Made by a program: the position numbers and the translations under genes | NCBI GenBank assembly: GCA_016710065.1 | Contig: JADJLP010000010.1 | Coordinates: 124,001 to 188,000, forward strand | From: Candidatus Ideonella esbjergensis | Lineage (GTDB): Bacteria > Pseudomonadota > Gammaproteobacteria > Burkholderiales > Burkholderiaceae_C | Reading direction: 5' to 3' | Length of the DNA: 64,000 nucleotides | Notes under the pieces: generated by a model | The model's database searches: none | Seen by the model: only the letters and a program-made list of their open reading frames with translations | What the model was told of the DNA's origin: nothing | Shown here: piece by piece, positions 7,721 through 15,838 of the stretch | How the letters are laid out: the number at the start of each line of letters is the position of its first letter | How positions within the stretch are numbered: the first letter of the stretch is position 1

Positions 7721-8793
7721 GTGCGCAGTGTAGCGACCCTGCCCGTGCCGGGGGGCGCCGAAGTGCCACCAGGCTGTGACACTTGCGACGAAGCCAGGGC
7801 CCGGCTGCCCTGGGCCAGCAGGGCTTCCACCAACAGGCCGGCGTTCCAGGGATGGTCTTCAAAGCGGGCGGCGCGCATCAGCGCCTTTTGCCAGTCCAGC
7901 AGTTCTGCCCACCCAGGGTGGGCAGGCCAACGATGGGCAGGAAAGTAGCGCGCATCGGCGCCCGAGGCCACGGCCATCGCGTCATGGCACACCTGCAGCA
8001 GCGAACGCACGGCCTGGGGCACGGCCATGGCCAGCAACAATTGCCCATTGCCCTGCTGCACCTGGGCCGGCAAGGCGGCCCACAGCGCGGCAGTCAAGCC
8101 CTCTTGCGATGCGGCCAGCGCCGCCAGGGGCTCGCCACCATTGGCGCGCAGCAAAGCTTCGGTGTCGGCCACGCCCTGTTGCTCCAGCCAGGCAGTGGCC
8201 GTGTCCCAGGTGGGCGCCGCCAACCGCACACGCTGGCAACGGCTGCGGATGGTGGGCAACAGCCGCTCGGGGTCGTCCACGCACAGCAGCACGCGCATGC
8301 CGAGCGAGGGCTCCTCCAGGGTCTTGAGCAAGGCGTTGGCCGAGACGGTGTTCATCGCGTCGGCCGGAAAGAACACCAGCACCTTGCCCCGGCCGCGGCC
8401 TGAGCTGGTGTGGGCCCAGTCTATGGCCTGGCGCACCGCCTCGACCTTGATCTCCTTGCTGGGCTTGCGCTTGCTTTTGCTCTCGCCGTCGGCGGGCTCG
8501 GCGTCGCCGCCATCGCTGTCGCTTCCGACGTTCCACTTCAGGGCCAATTGCAGGGTCTCGGGCATCAGCACCCGCAAATCGGTGTGGCCGTGGGTCTTCA
8601 CCAGATGGCAGCTGGCGCAGTGGTCGCATGGCGCGGGCGGTTGCTCGCACAGCCAGGCCTGGGCCGCGCGCAGGGCCAAGTCGAACAGGCCCGAGCCCTG
8701 CCCGCCATGCAGGATGATGGCGTGGCCGCGTGAATCGTCGCGCAGGGCGCGCAGCGGCTCGGCCAGCCAGGGCAGATCGCGCTCGTCACGCAT
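7717..8793 (-). CDS. holB: DNA polymerase III delta' subunit
   Basis: A 358-residue clamp-loader subunit of the replicative polymerase. HAIILHGGQGSGLF is the degenerate P-loop, followed by the zinc-binding cysteine cluster (PCDHCASCHLVK). VFFPADAMNTVSANALLKTLEEP is the hallmark of the delta' and gamma family. An acidic then basic insertion around SDSDGGDAEPADGESKSKRK sits before the sensor region and is a lineage-specific loop. ATG at 8793 overlaps the end of tmk by eight bases, and the gene runs into pilZ by four, so tmk, holB and pilZ are coupled. Confidence 0.95.
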   Translation of the reverse strand: MRDERDLPWLAEPLRALRDDSRGHAIILHGGQGSGLFDLALRAAQAWLCEQPPAPCDHCASCHLVKTHGHTDLRVLMPETLQLALKWNVGSDSDGGDAEPADGESKSKRKPSKEIKVEAVRQAIDWAHTSSGRGRGKVLVFFPADAMNTVSANALLKTLEEPSLGMRVLLCVDDPERLLPTIRSRCQRVRLAAPTWDTATAWLEQQGVADTEALLRANGGEPLAALAASQEGLTAALWAALPAQVQQGNGQLLLAMAVPQAVRSLLQVCHDAMAVASGADARYFPAHRWPAHPGWAELLDWQKALMRAARFEDHPWNAGLLVEALLAQGSRALASSQVSQPGGTSAPPGTGRVATLRT

Positions 8794-9424
8794 GCAGGGC
8801 TCTGTGCAGGGAATCCAGCACGCGTTCGCGCACCACGGCCAGCGGGGCATCGGCGTCGATGCGGGCGAAGCGCTGTGGGTCACCCTGCAATCGCGCGCCA
8901 TAGCCTTCGCGCACACGCTCGAAGAAGGCTTGGGCTTCGCTTTCCAGCCGGTCGGGTTCGCGCGCGGCGGCGCGGCGCGCGGCGGCCACGGCGGCGGGCA
9001 CGTCGAACCACAGGGTCAGGTCGGGTTGTCGGCCGTGCTGCACCCACTGTTCCAGTTGGCGCAGCACGGCCAGGTCAAAACCGCGGCCGGCGCCCTGGTA
9101 GGCGAAGGTAGCATCGGTGAAACGATCACAGAGCACGGTGTCGCCACGGGCCAGCGCGGGTTCGATCACGGTCACCAGGTGGTCGCGGCGGGCAGCGAAG
9201 ACCAGCAGCGCCTCGGTCAGCGCATCCATGGGCTGGTGCAAGAAGAGCTCACGCAGTTGCTCGGCCAGTGGCGTGCCACCGGGCTCGCGGGTGAGCACCA
9301 CGGCGTGGCCCTGCTGGCGCAGCGCCTGGGCCACGGCCTCGATGTGCGACGACTTGCCGGCACCGTCGATGCCCTCGAAGCTGATGAAGCGCGGGGCGCA
9401 TGCGTGGCGCGCAGAGTGGGTCAC
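8786..9424 (-). CDS. tmk: Thymidylate kinase
   Basis: A 212-residue dTMP kinase that makes dTDP for DNA synthesis. The P-loop GIDGAGKSS is at residues 18-26. LTREPGGTPLAE carries the catalytic arginine, and DRFTDATFAYQGAGRG the DR motif and thymidine-binding residues. The nine-residue start before PRFISFEG is slightly longer than in many homologues. The ATG overlaps the mltG stop by four bases (ATGA). Confidence 0.96.
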   Translation of the reverse strand: MTHSARHACAPRFISFEGIDGAGKSSHIEAVAQALRQQGHAVVLTREPGGTPLAEQLRELFLHQPMDALTEALLVFAARRDHLVTVIEPALARGDTVLCDRFTDATFAYQGAGRGFDLAVLRQLEQWVQHGRQPDLTLWFDVPAAVAAARRAAAREPDRLESEAQAFFERVREGYGARLQGDPQRFARIDADAPLAVVRERVLDSLHRALHA

Positions 9425-10419
9425 GGCGCAATGCCTCGCTGGTATTGGTTCACGGCCCGATTATGGTCGGCCAGCGAGTTGCTGAAGACGCTGCTGCCAT
9501 CGCCCCGGGCCACAAAGTACAGGGCCTTGCTGGGGTCGGGTTGGGCCACCGCATTCAGCGCCGCCGCCCCCGGCATGGCAATGGGCGTGGGTGGCAGGCC
9601 GCGCCGGGTGTAGGTGTTGTAAGGCGTGTCGGTTTGCAGGTCGGCCTTGCGCAGGTTGCCGTCGAAGCGCTCCCCCAGGCCATAGATCACCGTGGGGTCG
9701 GACTGCAGCGGCATGCCGATGCGCAGCCGGTTCACAAACACGGCGGCCACCTTGCTGCGGTCGGCCACCAGACCGGTTTCCTTCTCCACCACCGAGGCCA
9801 GCACCAGCAGTTGCTGGGGCGACTGCACCGGCAGATCAGCCTGCCGCCCAGCCCAGGCCTTGGTCAGCCTGGCCTGCATGGCAGCGCGGGCACGGCGCAG
9901 CACGGTCAGGTCGCTCACGCCCCGACTGTAGGCGTAGGTGTCGGGGAAGAGCTGGCCCTCCACGCTGCTTTCGGTGCTGCCCAGTTCAGCGGCCACCTGG
10001 GCGTCGCTCATGTCAGCAATGGCCGATCGCAAGTGTGGCGCCTTGGCCAGGGCCTGGCGCACCTGGCGGAAGTTCCAGCCTTCGATCAGTTTCAGGGTTT
10101 CCAAGGCTTCATCGCCGCGCACCATCTTGTCCAGCAGCTGCCGCGGGGTGATGCCGGCTTCCACCTCGTAGCTGCCAGCGCGGATGCGCCTGGCCTGGCC
10201 TGACCAGCGGAACCATTGGTACAGCAACTCTGGCGAGGTCTGCACGCCGGCCTGGGTCCACAGGCGGGCGATGTCGCGGGTGGGCGTGCCCGGCTCCACC
10301 GACACCTCAGCTGCTGCGCCGATGAGGGCCAAGGGTTGGTAGGTCCACCACAGGCCGGTGCCCACCAGGCCGCCGGCCAGCAAGACCGCCCCGGCCAGCC
10401 ATTTCAGTATGCGTTTCAT
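9421..10419 (-). CDS. mltG: Endolytic murein transglycosylase
   Basis: A 332-residue inner-membrane protein with one N-terminal transmembrane segment (about residues 8-25) and a periplasmic YceG/MltG domain. Signature stretches are EGQLFPDTYAYSRG at 154-167 and ASVVEKETG at 208-216; the latter holds the catalytic glutamate (E212). MltG cuts nascent glycan strands and sets chain termination. I place the start at ATG 10419 (MKRILKWLAG) because it begins right before the membrane segment; the upstream extension is antisense to ygfZ. It is the first gene of the mltG-tmk-holB-pilZ-tatD unit and is divergent from ygfZ, 57 bases away. Confidence 0.95.
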   Translation of the reverse strand: MKRILKWLAGAVLLAGGLVGTGLWWTYQPLALIGAAAEVSVEPGTPTRDIARLWTQAGVQTSPELLYQWFRWSGQARRIRAGSYEVEAGITPRQLLDKMVRGDEALETLKLIEGWNFRQVRQALAKAPHLRSAIADMSDAQVAAELGSTESSVEGQLFPDTYAYSRGVSDLTVLRRARAAMQARLTKAWAGRQADLPVQSPQQLLVLASVVEKETGLVADRSKVAAVFVNRLRIGMPLQSDPTVIYGLGERFDGNLRKADLQTDTPYNTYTRRGLPPTPIAMPGAAALNAVAQPDPSKALYFVARGDGSSVFSNSLADHNRAVNQYQRGIAP

Positions 10420-10476
10420 GGCAGGGCAGGAAACCTTGCAGCAATGCGATTCATGGGCGGCGATGATAATCGCGGC

Positions 10477-11433
10477 ATGACCACCCCAGCCCCTGCCCTG
10501 CCCACCTTCGCATCTGCTCAAGTGGGGGCCGTGAGGCTGCCGGACTGGGGCCTGATACGTGCCGTGGGGCCCGATGCCGCCAGCTTTTTGCAGGGGCAGC
10601 TGACGCAGGATGTGCAGTCGCTGCCCGAGGGCCAGGCCAGGCTGGCGGGTTACTGCTCTGCCAAGGGCCGTATGCTGGCCTCGTTCATCGTGTGGCGCGA
10701 CGGCCCCGAGAGCTTCCACTTGGCCTGCAGCGCTGATTTGTTGGCCGCCACGCTGAAGCGATTGAGCATGTTCGTGATGCGGGCCAAGTGCAAGCTCAGC
10801 GATGCCAGCGGCAACATGGGCTTGTGGGGTGTGGTGGGCAGCGGAGCTTCCACCGCGCTGAGCGCCGCCGAACAGCAGCCAGCCTGGACGGTGACCCGAC
10901 AAGGCGAAGCCCAGGCGGTGCGCCTGCCTGACGTGGGCGGTGTGCCCCGCTGGCTTGTGGCAGCGCCTGTGCTGCAGGATTTCAGCGCCCTGCCCTCGAT
11001 GACCTTGACCGACTGGCAATGGCTGGAAGTGCAGAGCGGCCTGGTGCGCATCGTGGCGGCCACTGCCGACGCCTTTGTGCCGCAGATGGTGAATTTTGAG
11101 TTGGTGGGCGGCGTCAACTTCAAGAAGGGCTGCTACCCAGGACAGGAGGTGGTGGCCCGCAGCCAGTACCGCGGCACGCTCAAGCGGCGCGGCGCCCTGC
11201 TGCGCTCACCCCAGCCCCTGATGGCCGGCCAGGAGGTGTATCACTCGGCCGACCCGGGTCAGCCTGCAGGCACCGTGGCCCTGGCCGCTGGCCCGGTGGA
11301 TGGCGCCTATTTAGCGCTCGCCGAACTCAAGCTGGCCGCGCTGCAAGGCGGCAGCCTGCACCTGGGCGCGGCCGATGGTGCAGCGCTGATGCCTGCCCCG
11401 TTGCCCTACGAATTGCCCAGCGATGCCCCCTAA
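10477..11433 (+). CDS. ygfZ: YgfZ/GcvT-type folate-binding protein
   Basis: A 318-residue member of the YgfZ family, which uses tetrahydrofolate to help maintain iron-sulfur enzymes such as MiaB. The diagnostic motif KGCYPGQE is at residues 217-224, and FLQGQLTQDVQ is the N-terminal GcvT-like signature. ATG at 10477 is chosen because homologues begin shortly before the LPDWGLIRAVGPDAASFL segment. It is divergent from mltG, as in many betaproteobacteria, and overlaps the DUF4936 gene at its end. Confidence 0.93.
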   Translation: MTTPAPALPTFASAQVGAVRLPDWGLIRAVGPDAASFLQGQLTQDVQSLPEGQARLAGYCSAKGRMLASFIVWRDGPESFHLACSADLLAATLKRLSMFVMRAKCKLSDASGNMGLWGVVGSGASTALSAAEQQPAWTVTRQGEAQAVRLPDVGGVPRWLVAAPVLQDFSALPSMTLTDWQWLEVQSGLVRIVAATADAFVPQMVNFELVGGVNFKKGCYPGQEVVARSQYRGTLKRRGALLRSPQPLMAGQEVYHSADPGQPAGTVALAAGPVDGAYLALAELKLAALQGGSLHLGAADGAALMPAPLPYELPSDAP

Positions 11434-11785
11434 GCGGGCGCCTTCCGGGCCCTTGCTGCACACCCCTCAGGCTTGGGGTCAGCGGCCGGCCTTGTTTGTT
11501 TACTATCGGGTTCATTCCCAGAATTTGGATCACGCGGTGTTGGCAGTACGGCAACAGCAGCAATTGCTCAGGGGCAAGCACCCCGGTCTCCAGGCTGAAA
11601 TCATGCGCCGGTCTGACGCCGACCCGGCGCAGGCCACGCTGATGGAGGTTTACAGCACAGGCACCGGTGCAGGCGCACCACCCGCGCCAGCGCTGGTGCA
11701 AGAGATCGAGGCAGCCATGGGCCAGGCATTGCAAGGCCTGTTGCTGGGCGTGCGCCACACCGAGGCTTTCATGCCATGTGCCTGA
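11423..11785 (+). CDS. DUF4936 family protein
   Basis: A 120-residue protein of the DUF4936 family found in betaproteobacteria. ALFVYYRVHSQNLDHAVLAVRQQQ, the MRRSDADPAQATLMEVY stretch and the final GVRHTEAFMP are the family hallmarks. It looks like a small alpha/beta sandwich with no known activity. The ATG at 11423 overlaps the end of ygfZ by 11 bases. The start could be further in, since the first 20 residues are not typical. It overlaps the NRDE gene by ten bases, so the three genes are one coupled unit. Confidence 0.82.
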   Translation: MPPKRAPSGPLLHTPQAWGQRPALFVYYRVHSQNLDHAVLAVRQQQQLLRGKHPGLQAEIMRRSDADPAQATLMEVYSTGTGAGAPPAPALVQEIEAAMGQALQGLLLGVRHTEAFMPCA

Positions 11786-12732
11786 CCGTTCTCGCGCTCG
11801 ATGCCAGCAGGCAGTTTCCCCTGGTGGTGGCCGCCAACCGCGATGAATACTTCGCCCGCAGCGCCACCCGACTGGCCTGGTGGACGCCCGAGGCGGCACC
11901 CCACCAGATTTTGGCGGGACGCGATGTCCAAGGCGGAGGCACCTGGATGGGCCTGACCGCCGAAGGGCGCCTGGCCTTGGTCACCAACATCCGCAAGCCC
12001 CATCAGGTCGACACCAGCGCGCCCACACGCGGGCGCATCGTGCCCGCGTGGTTGCGGGGGGACATGGCGGCTGATCGCTTCTGGCCGCACGTGGCCTTGT
12101 CAGGTCACGAACCCTTCAACCTGATCGCCGCCGATTTCCGGGCAGGTGACTGCTTCTGGGCCAGCAGCGAGCGGGCCTGCCCGCAACGCATAGAGCGCGG
12201 CATCGTGGGGCTGAGCAATGGCCGGCTAGACGAGCCCTGGCCCAAGGTGGCAGAGCTGAAGAAGGCGGTGCAGCAGGGGCTGGACATGGCCCGCTCGGTG
12301 GACGAACTGGCCAACCACTTGTTCGCGGCCCTGGCCAACCGCAGGGCGGCGCCCGATGCAGCACTGCCCAAGACCGGGGTGTCGCTGGATCTGGAGCGCA
12401 TGCTTTCACCTGCATTCATACGCTCGGCCGATGGCCTTTACGGCACGCGCTGCTCCACGTTGATCGTCACCGAGCGGGTGGGCAAGCGCCTGACCACGCA
12501 TGTGCTTGAGCGCACCTTCACGGCAGGGCCCGGTGTGGCTCTGCTGCGCCGCGCCAGCCTCAAGGATTGGCCGCCCAAGTACCGGCTGGATGACAGCAGC
12601 GGCGAGCCCGACCTGCCCGTGGAGGCCGGCCCGGTGTCGGACAGCGAGCTGGTCGAGCACGCGCCCTTGGCAGAGTCGGCCGCACCCAAGCGCCGGGTGC
12701 GCAGCCTGCTGCGGCCTGCCGGCAAACTCTGA
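11776..12732 (+). CDS. NRDE/TANGO2 family protein
   Basis: A 318-residue member of the NRDE (TANGO2-like) family. The name motif is seen at the start: MCLTVLALDASRQFPLVVAANRDEYF, with Cys2 exposed after removal of Met as in N-terminal nucleophile folds. GGGTWMGLTAEGRLALVTNIR and YGTRCSTLIV are the other conserved stretches. The role in bacteria is unsettled; the eukaryotic homologue is linked to haem and lipid trafficking. The last 50 residues look disordered. It ends three bases from the convergent thioesterase-GNAT gene. Confidence 0.88.
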   Translation: MCLTVLALDASRQFPLVVAANRDEYFARSATRLAWWTPEAAPHQILAGRDVQGGGTWMGLTAEGRLALVTNIRKPHQVDTSAPTRGRIVPAWLRGDMAADRFWPHVALSGHEPFNLIAADFRAGDCFWASSERACPQRIERGIVGLSNGRLDEPWPKVAELKKAVQQGLDMARSVDELANHLFAALANRRAAPDAALPKTGVSLDLERMLSPAFIRSADGLYGTRCSTLIVTERVGKRLTTHVLERTFTAGPGVALLRRASLKDWPPKYRLDDSSGEPDLPVEAGPVSDSELVEHAPLAESAAPKRRVRSLLRPAGKL

Positions 12733-12735
12733 GTC

Positions 12736-13596
12736 TCAGGCCAGGTCGCTCACCATTTCCTGGTGGGCGATGCCTGCCTCCTCGAAGGCAGGGCCACGCG
12801 GGGTGAAGCCGTTGCGCAAATAGAAGCCCACGGCGCTGGCCTGGGCGTGAAGCATCACGTGTTTGTCGCCTCGCCGGCTGGCCTCGCCCAGCAGTGCCAG
12901 CAGCACCTCGCGCCCGATCTGGCTGCCGCGCAGGGGACGGCTCACCGCCATGCGGCCGATACGCCCCTCACCGGCTGCATGGACCAGCAAGCGGCCCGCT
13001 GCCAGCGGCACACCGAAGGCGTTGTAGGCCACAGCGTGCACTGCGTCGGCGTCGGTCGCGTCGCTCGCCATCTCGACCGGGATGTGCTGTTCCTGCACGA
13101 ACACCTCATGGCGGATCCGGCTGGCATCGGCGCCGAGATCGCCCCAGGCGCCGATTCGCACTTCCACCATGGGTTGACCCGCCTCGAAATCCATCAGGAC
13201 CTGTCGCAGCGCTTGCGGCACGGGTTGCGAGCGCTTGGCCTCCGGGTCGGCGTAGACATAGACCAGCTCGCCACTGACCAGCAGTTCCTCGGCGCGGAAC
13301 ACGCCTGTGAGAAAGCGCAGCGACGAGTTGCCAATGTGCTCGCAGCGCATGCCCACCTCCAACGTGTCGTCGTACTCGGCCGAGCCGTGGTACTCCAGCG
13401 TGGCCTTGCGCACGTACAGGTCGCCACCCAGGTGTTCCATCGTGGCCTGGTAGGGCAAGGCCAGCGCTCTCCAGTAGCCGGCCATGGCGGTGTCGGCGTA
13501 TAGGATGTAGTGACCATTGAAGACGATCTTCTGCATGTCCACCTCGGCCCAGCGCACGCGTATGCGCTCGGCAAACCGGAAACAACTGCGCTTCAT
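12736..13596 (-). CDS. Hot-dog acyl-CoA thioesterase fused to GNAT acetyltransferase
   Basis: A 286-residue two-domain protein. Residues 1-140 are a YbgC/FadM hot-dog thioesterase, with IRVRWAEVDMQKIVFNGHYILYADTAM carrying the conserved Asp. Residues 145-286 are a GNAT domain, with the acyl-CoA loop seen in GRIGRMAVSRPLRGSQIGREVLLALL and the C-terminal AVGFYLRNGF motif. I chose ATG at 13596: it overlaps the stop of the esterase gene (ATGA) and has AAAGGG seven bases upstream. An ATG six bases earlier is possible. It is coupled to the esterase, so both may process acyl groups. The two domains occur separately in most bacteria. Confidence 0.85.
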   Translation of the reverse strand: MKRSCFRFAERIRVRWAEVDMQKIVFNGHYILYADTAMAGYWRALALPYQATMEHLGGDLYVRKATLEYHGSAEYDDTLEVGMRCEHIGNSSLRFLTGVFRAEELLVSGELVYVYADPEAKRSQPVPQALRQVLMDFEAGQPMVEVRIGAWGDLGADASRIRHEVFVQEQHIPVEMASDATDADAVHAVAYNAFGVPLAAGRLLVHAAGEGRIGRMAVSRPLRGSQIGREVLLALLGEASRRGDKHVMLHAQASAVGFYLRNGFTPRGPAFEEAGIAHQEMVSDLA

Positions 13597-14531
13597 GTCC
13601 ATGCCCTTTTCAAAGCCTGCGCCGCCACCTGCTGCGCCTGACCAGCCTCTTTCAACACCCGCCCCAGCTTGATGAAATCGTGGGTCAGGCCCCGGTACAG
13701 CTCCATCTCCACCGCCACGCCGGCGGCGCGCAGCCGGTCGGCATAGGCCAGGCCTTCGTCCACCAGCGGGTCGCATTCGGCCAGGATCACACAGGCCGGC
13801 GCCACGCCATCCACATCAGGCGCCAGCAACGGCGCAAAGCGCCAGTCGCTGCGGTGATGGCGGTCTATGTACTGGTCGAAGAACCAGGCGATGCCATCGG
13901 CCTCCAGCAAGAAGCCCTGGCCGAAGAGCTTGTGCGAGGCGGTGTCGGCATGCGCTGTGGTGCCGGGCGTGATCAGCAGTTGCATTGCCAACGGCAGGTT
14001 GGCGTCACGGGCCATCAGGGCACACACCGCCGTGAGCGTGCCACCGGCGCTGTCGCCGCCCACGGCGATGCGCGTGGTGTCCAGTCCCAATTGGGCCGTG
14101 CCTTCGCGCTGCAGCCACTGGAGCGCGCCGAAGGCGTCGTTCACGGCGGCGGGAAAGCGGTGCTCGGGGGCCAGGCGGTATTCCAGCGAGAGCACGGCGC
14201 CGCCGCTGCGCAAGGCCAGCTGGCGGCACAGGCTGTCGTGGGTCTCCAGCCCGCCAATCACAAAGCCACCGCCGTGCAGGTACAGCAGCACCGGCAGTTG
14301 GTGAGTACTGGCGGCATACAGGCGCGCAGGCAGCATGGCGCCATCGGCCGCGGGTACGTGCAGGTCTTGCACGCGGGCCAAAGGCGCGCGCGGCAAATCC
14401 AGCACCTCGGCACCCGCGATGTAGGCCAGCCGGGCCTGGTCTGGCGGCAGGCTGTGCAGCGGCGCCCGGTTGGCACGCCGCACGCGCTCCAGAATGCCGG
14501 CCATGGCGGGTGTGAGTAGTCGGGTGGCCAA
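13593..14531 (-). CDS. HSL-type alpha/beta hydrolase (esterase/lipase)
   Basis: A 312-residue esterase of the hormone-sensitive lipase family. The oxyanion motif HGGG is at 86-89, the nucleophile elbow GDSAG at 159-163, the acid in ECDPLVDEG and the histidine in GLTHDF. It is expected to cleave short-chain carboxylic esters in the cytoplasm. The start is uncertain: TTG at 14531 keeps the family-typical LLTPAMAGIL, while the first ATG is at 14504. Neither has a strong ribosome site. It is divergent from the iron alcohol dehydrogenase and coupled to the thioesterase-GNAT gene downstream. Confidence 0.88.
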   Translation of the reverse strand: MATRLLTPAMAGILERVRRANRAPLHSLPPDQARLAYIAGAEVLDLPRAPLARVQDLHVPAADGAMLPARLYAASTHQLPVLLYLHGGGFVIGGLETHDSLCRQLALRSGGAVLSLEYRLAPEHRFPAAVNDAFGALQWLQREGTAQLGLDTTRIAVGGDSAGGTLTAVCALMARDANLPLAMQLLITPGTTAHADTASHKLFGQGFLLEADGIAWFFDQYIDRHHRSDWRFAPLLAPDVDGVAPACVILAECDPLVDEGLAYADRLRAAGVAVEMELYRGLTHDFIKLGRVLKEAGQAQQVAAQALKRAWT

Positions 14532-14616
14532 GGGGTTTGATCAATGTCGTTGGGGTGCAGCCGCCAGCATACTGTGCCCTTCACCCCATCCATCCGGCCC
14601 CGTGCCGCGCAACACC

Positions 14617-15765
14617 ATGGCCCGCATCCTCTACCTCACCCAGATCGACATCGACTTCGGGGTGGTGAACCTGCTCCCCGAAGAATGCCTGCGCACCGGT
14701 ATACGCCGACCCTTGGTGGTGACCGATGCCGGCGTACGTGCCGCCGGCGTGCTGGGCCAAGCCTTGGCCGCCCTCGCCGGACTGCCTGTGACGGTGTTCG
14801 ACGGTACACCCTCCAACCCCACCGAGGCCGCCGTGCGCCTGGCGGTGCAGGCCTTCGAGGCCGGCCAGTGCGACGGCCTGATCGCGGTGGGAGGGGGATC
14901 GAGCATCGACCTGGCCAAGGGCGTGGCCATCGCCGCCACCCACCCCGGGCCACTCAAGACCTACGCCACCATCGAAGGCGGCAGCCCCAAGATCACCGAG
15001 CGCGTGGCGCCACTGATCGCCGTGCCCACCACGGCAGGCACCGGCAGCGAGGTGGCGCGCGGCGCCATCGTCATCGTCGACGATGGCCGCAAGCTCGGCT
15101 TCCACAGCTGGCACCTGATGCCCAAGGCGGCCCTGCTCGACCCGGCCCTCACAATGGCCCTGCCGCCCATGCTGACGGCCGCCACCGGCATGGACGCCAT
15201 CGCCCACTGCCTGGAGACCTTCATGGCCCACGCCGTGAACCCGCCGGCCGACGGCATTGCACTGGACGGCCTGGCGCGCGGCTGGGCCCACATCGAGCGG
15301 GCCACGCGCGATGGGCAAGACCGCGACGCGCGCTGGAACATGATGTCGTCCAGCATGCAGGGCGCCATGGCCTTCCAGAAGGGCCTGGGCTGCGTGCATT
15401 CGCTCAGCCACAGCCTGGGCGGAGCCAACCCGCGCCTGCACCACGGCACGCTCAACGCCATGTTCCTGCCGGCCGTGATCCGCTTCAACGCCACCGCCGA
15501 CAGCATGCAGCGCGAGAACCGCCTGCAGCGCATGGCCCAGTCCATCGGCCTGCCTTCATGTGATGCCAAAGGCACTGAACTGGCCGAAGCGGTGCGCGAG
15601 CTCAACGCCCGACTGGGCCTGCCCACGGGCCTGGCCGCCATGGGCGTGACGCCGGATCTGTTCGACAAGGTGATCGCCGGGGCGCTGGTGGACCATTGCC
15701 ACAAGACCAACCCGCGCCTGGCCACGGCCGAGGAGTACCGCGAGATGCTGCACGCCTCGCTGTGA
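14617..15765 (+). CDS. Iron-containing alcohol dehydrogenase
   Basis: A 382-residue group III (iron) alcohol dehydrogenase. GGGSSIDLAK (92-101) is the NAD-binding signature and PTTAGTGSE (137-145) is family-wide. GMDAIAHCLE, HSLSHSLGG and RLHHGTLNA carry the metal-binding Asp and His residues. The substrate could be 4-hydroxybutyrate, 1,3-propanediol, maleylacetate or a simple alcohol; nothing adjacent decides it. ATG at 14617 directly precedes the first strand (RILYLTQ). It stands alone on the plus strand and converges with aceA. Confidence 0.9.
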   Translation: MARILYLTQIDIDFGVVNLLPEECLRTGIRRPLVVTDAGVRAAGVLGQALAALAGLPVTVFDGTPSNPTEAAVRLAVQAFEAGQCDGLIAVGGGSSIDLAKGVAIAATHPGPLKTYATIEGGSPKITERVAPLIAVPTTAGTGSEVARGAIVIVDDGRKLGFHSWHLMPKAALLDPALTMALPPMLTAATGMDAIAHCLETFMAHAVNPPADGIALDGLARGWAHIERATRDGQDRDARWNMMSSSMQGAMAFQKGLGCVHSLSHSLGGANPRLHHGTLNAMFLPAVIRFNATADSMQRENRLQRMAQSIGLPSCDAKGTELAEAVRELNARLGLPTGLAAMGVTPDLFDKVIAGALVDHCHKTNPRLATAEEYREMLHASL

Positions 15766-15769
15766 CATG

Positions 15770-15804
15770 AAAAAAAGGCCCGGTGCTGGGACAGCAACCG
15801 GGCC
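15770..15804 (-). terminator. Intrinsic terminator of aceA
   Basis: On the minus strand the sequence downstream of aceA forms a GC hairpin with GGCCCGGT pairing to ACCGGGCC (15777-15804) and extra pairing inside. It is followed by a run of six or more T (A-run at 15770-15776 on the plus strand). This is a classic rho-independent terminator. It lies between the convergent aceA and alcohol dehydrogenase genes. Confidence 0.88.
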
Positions 15805-15838
15805 TGGCCTCACCCGCAAGCTGCGGGCGGGGTGAAGA

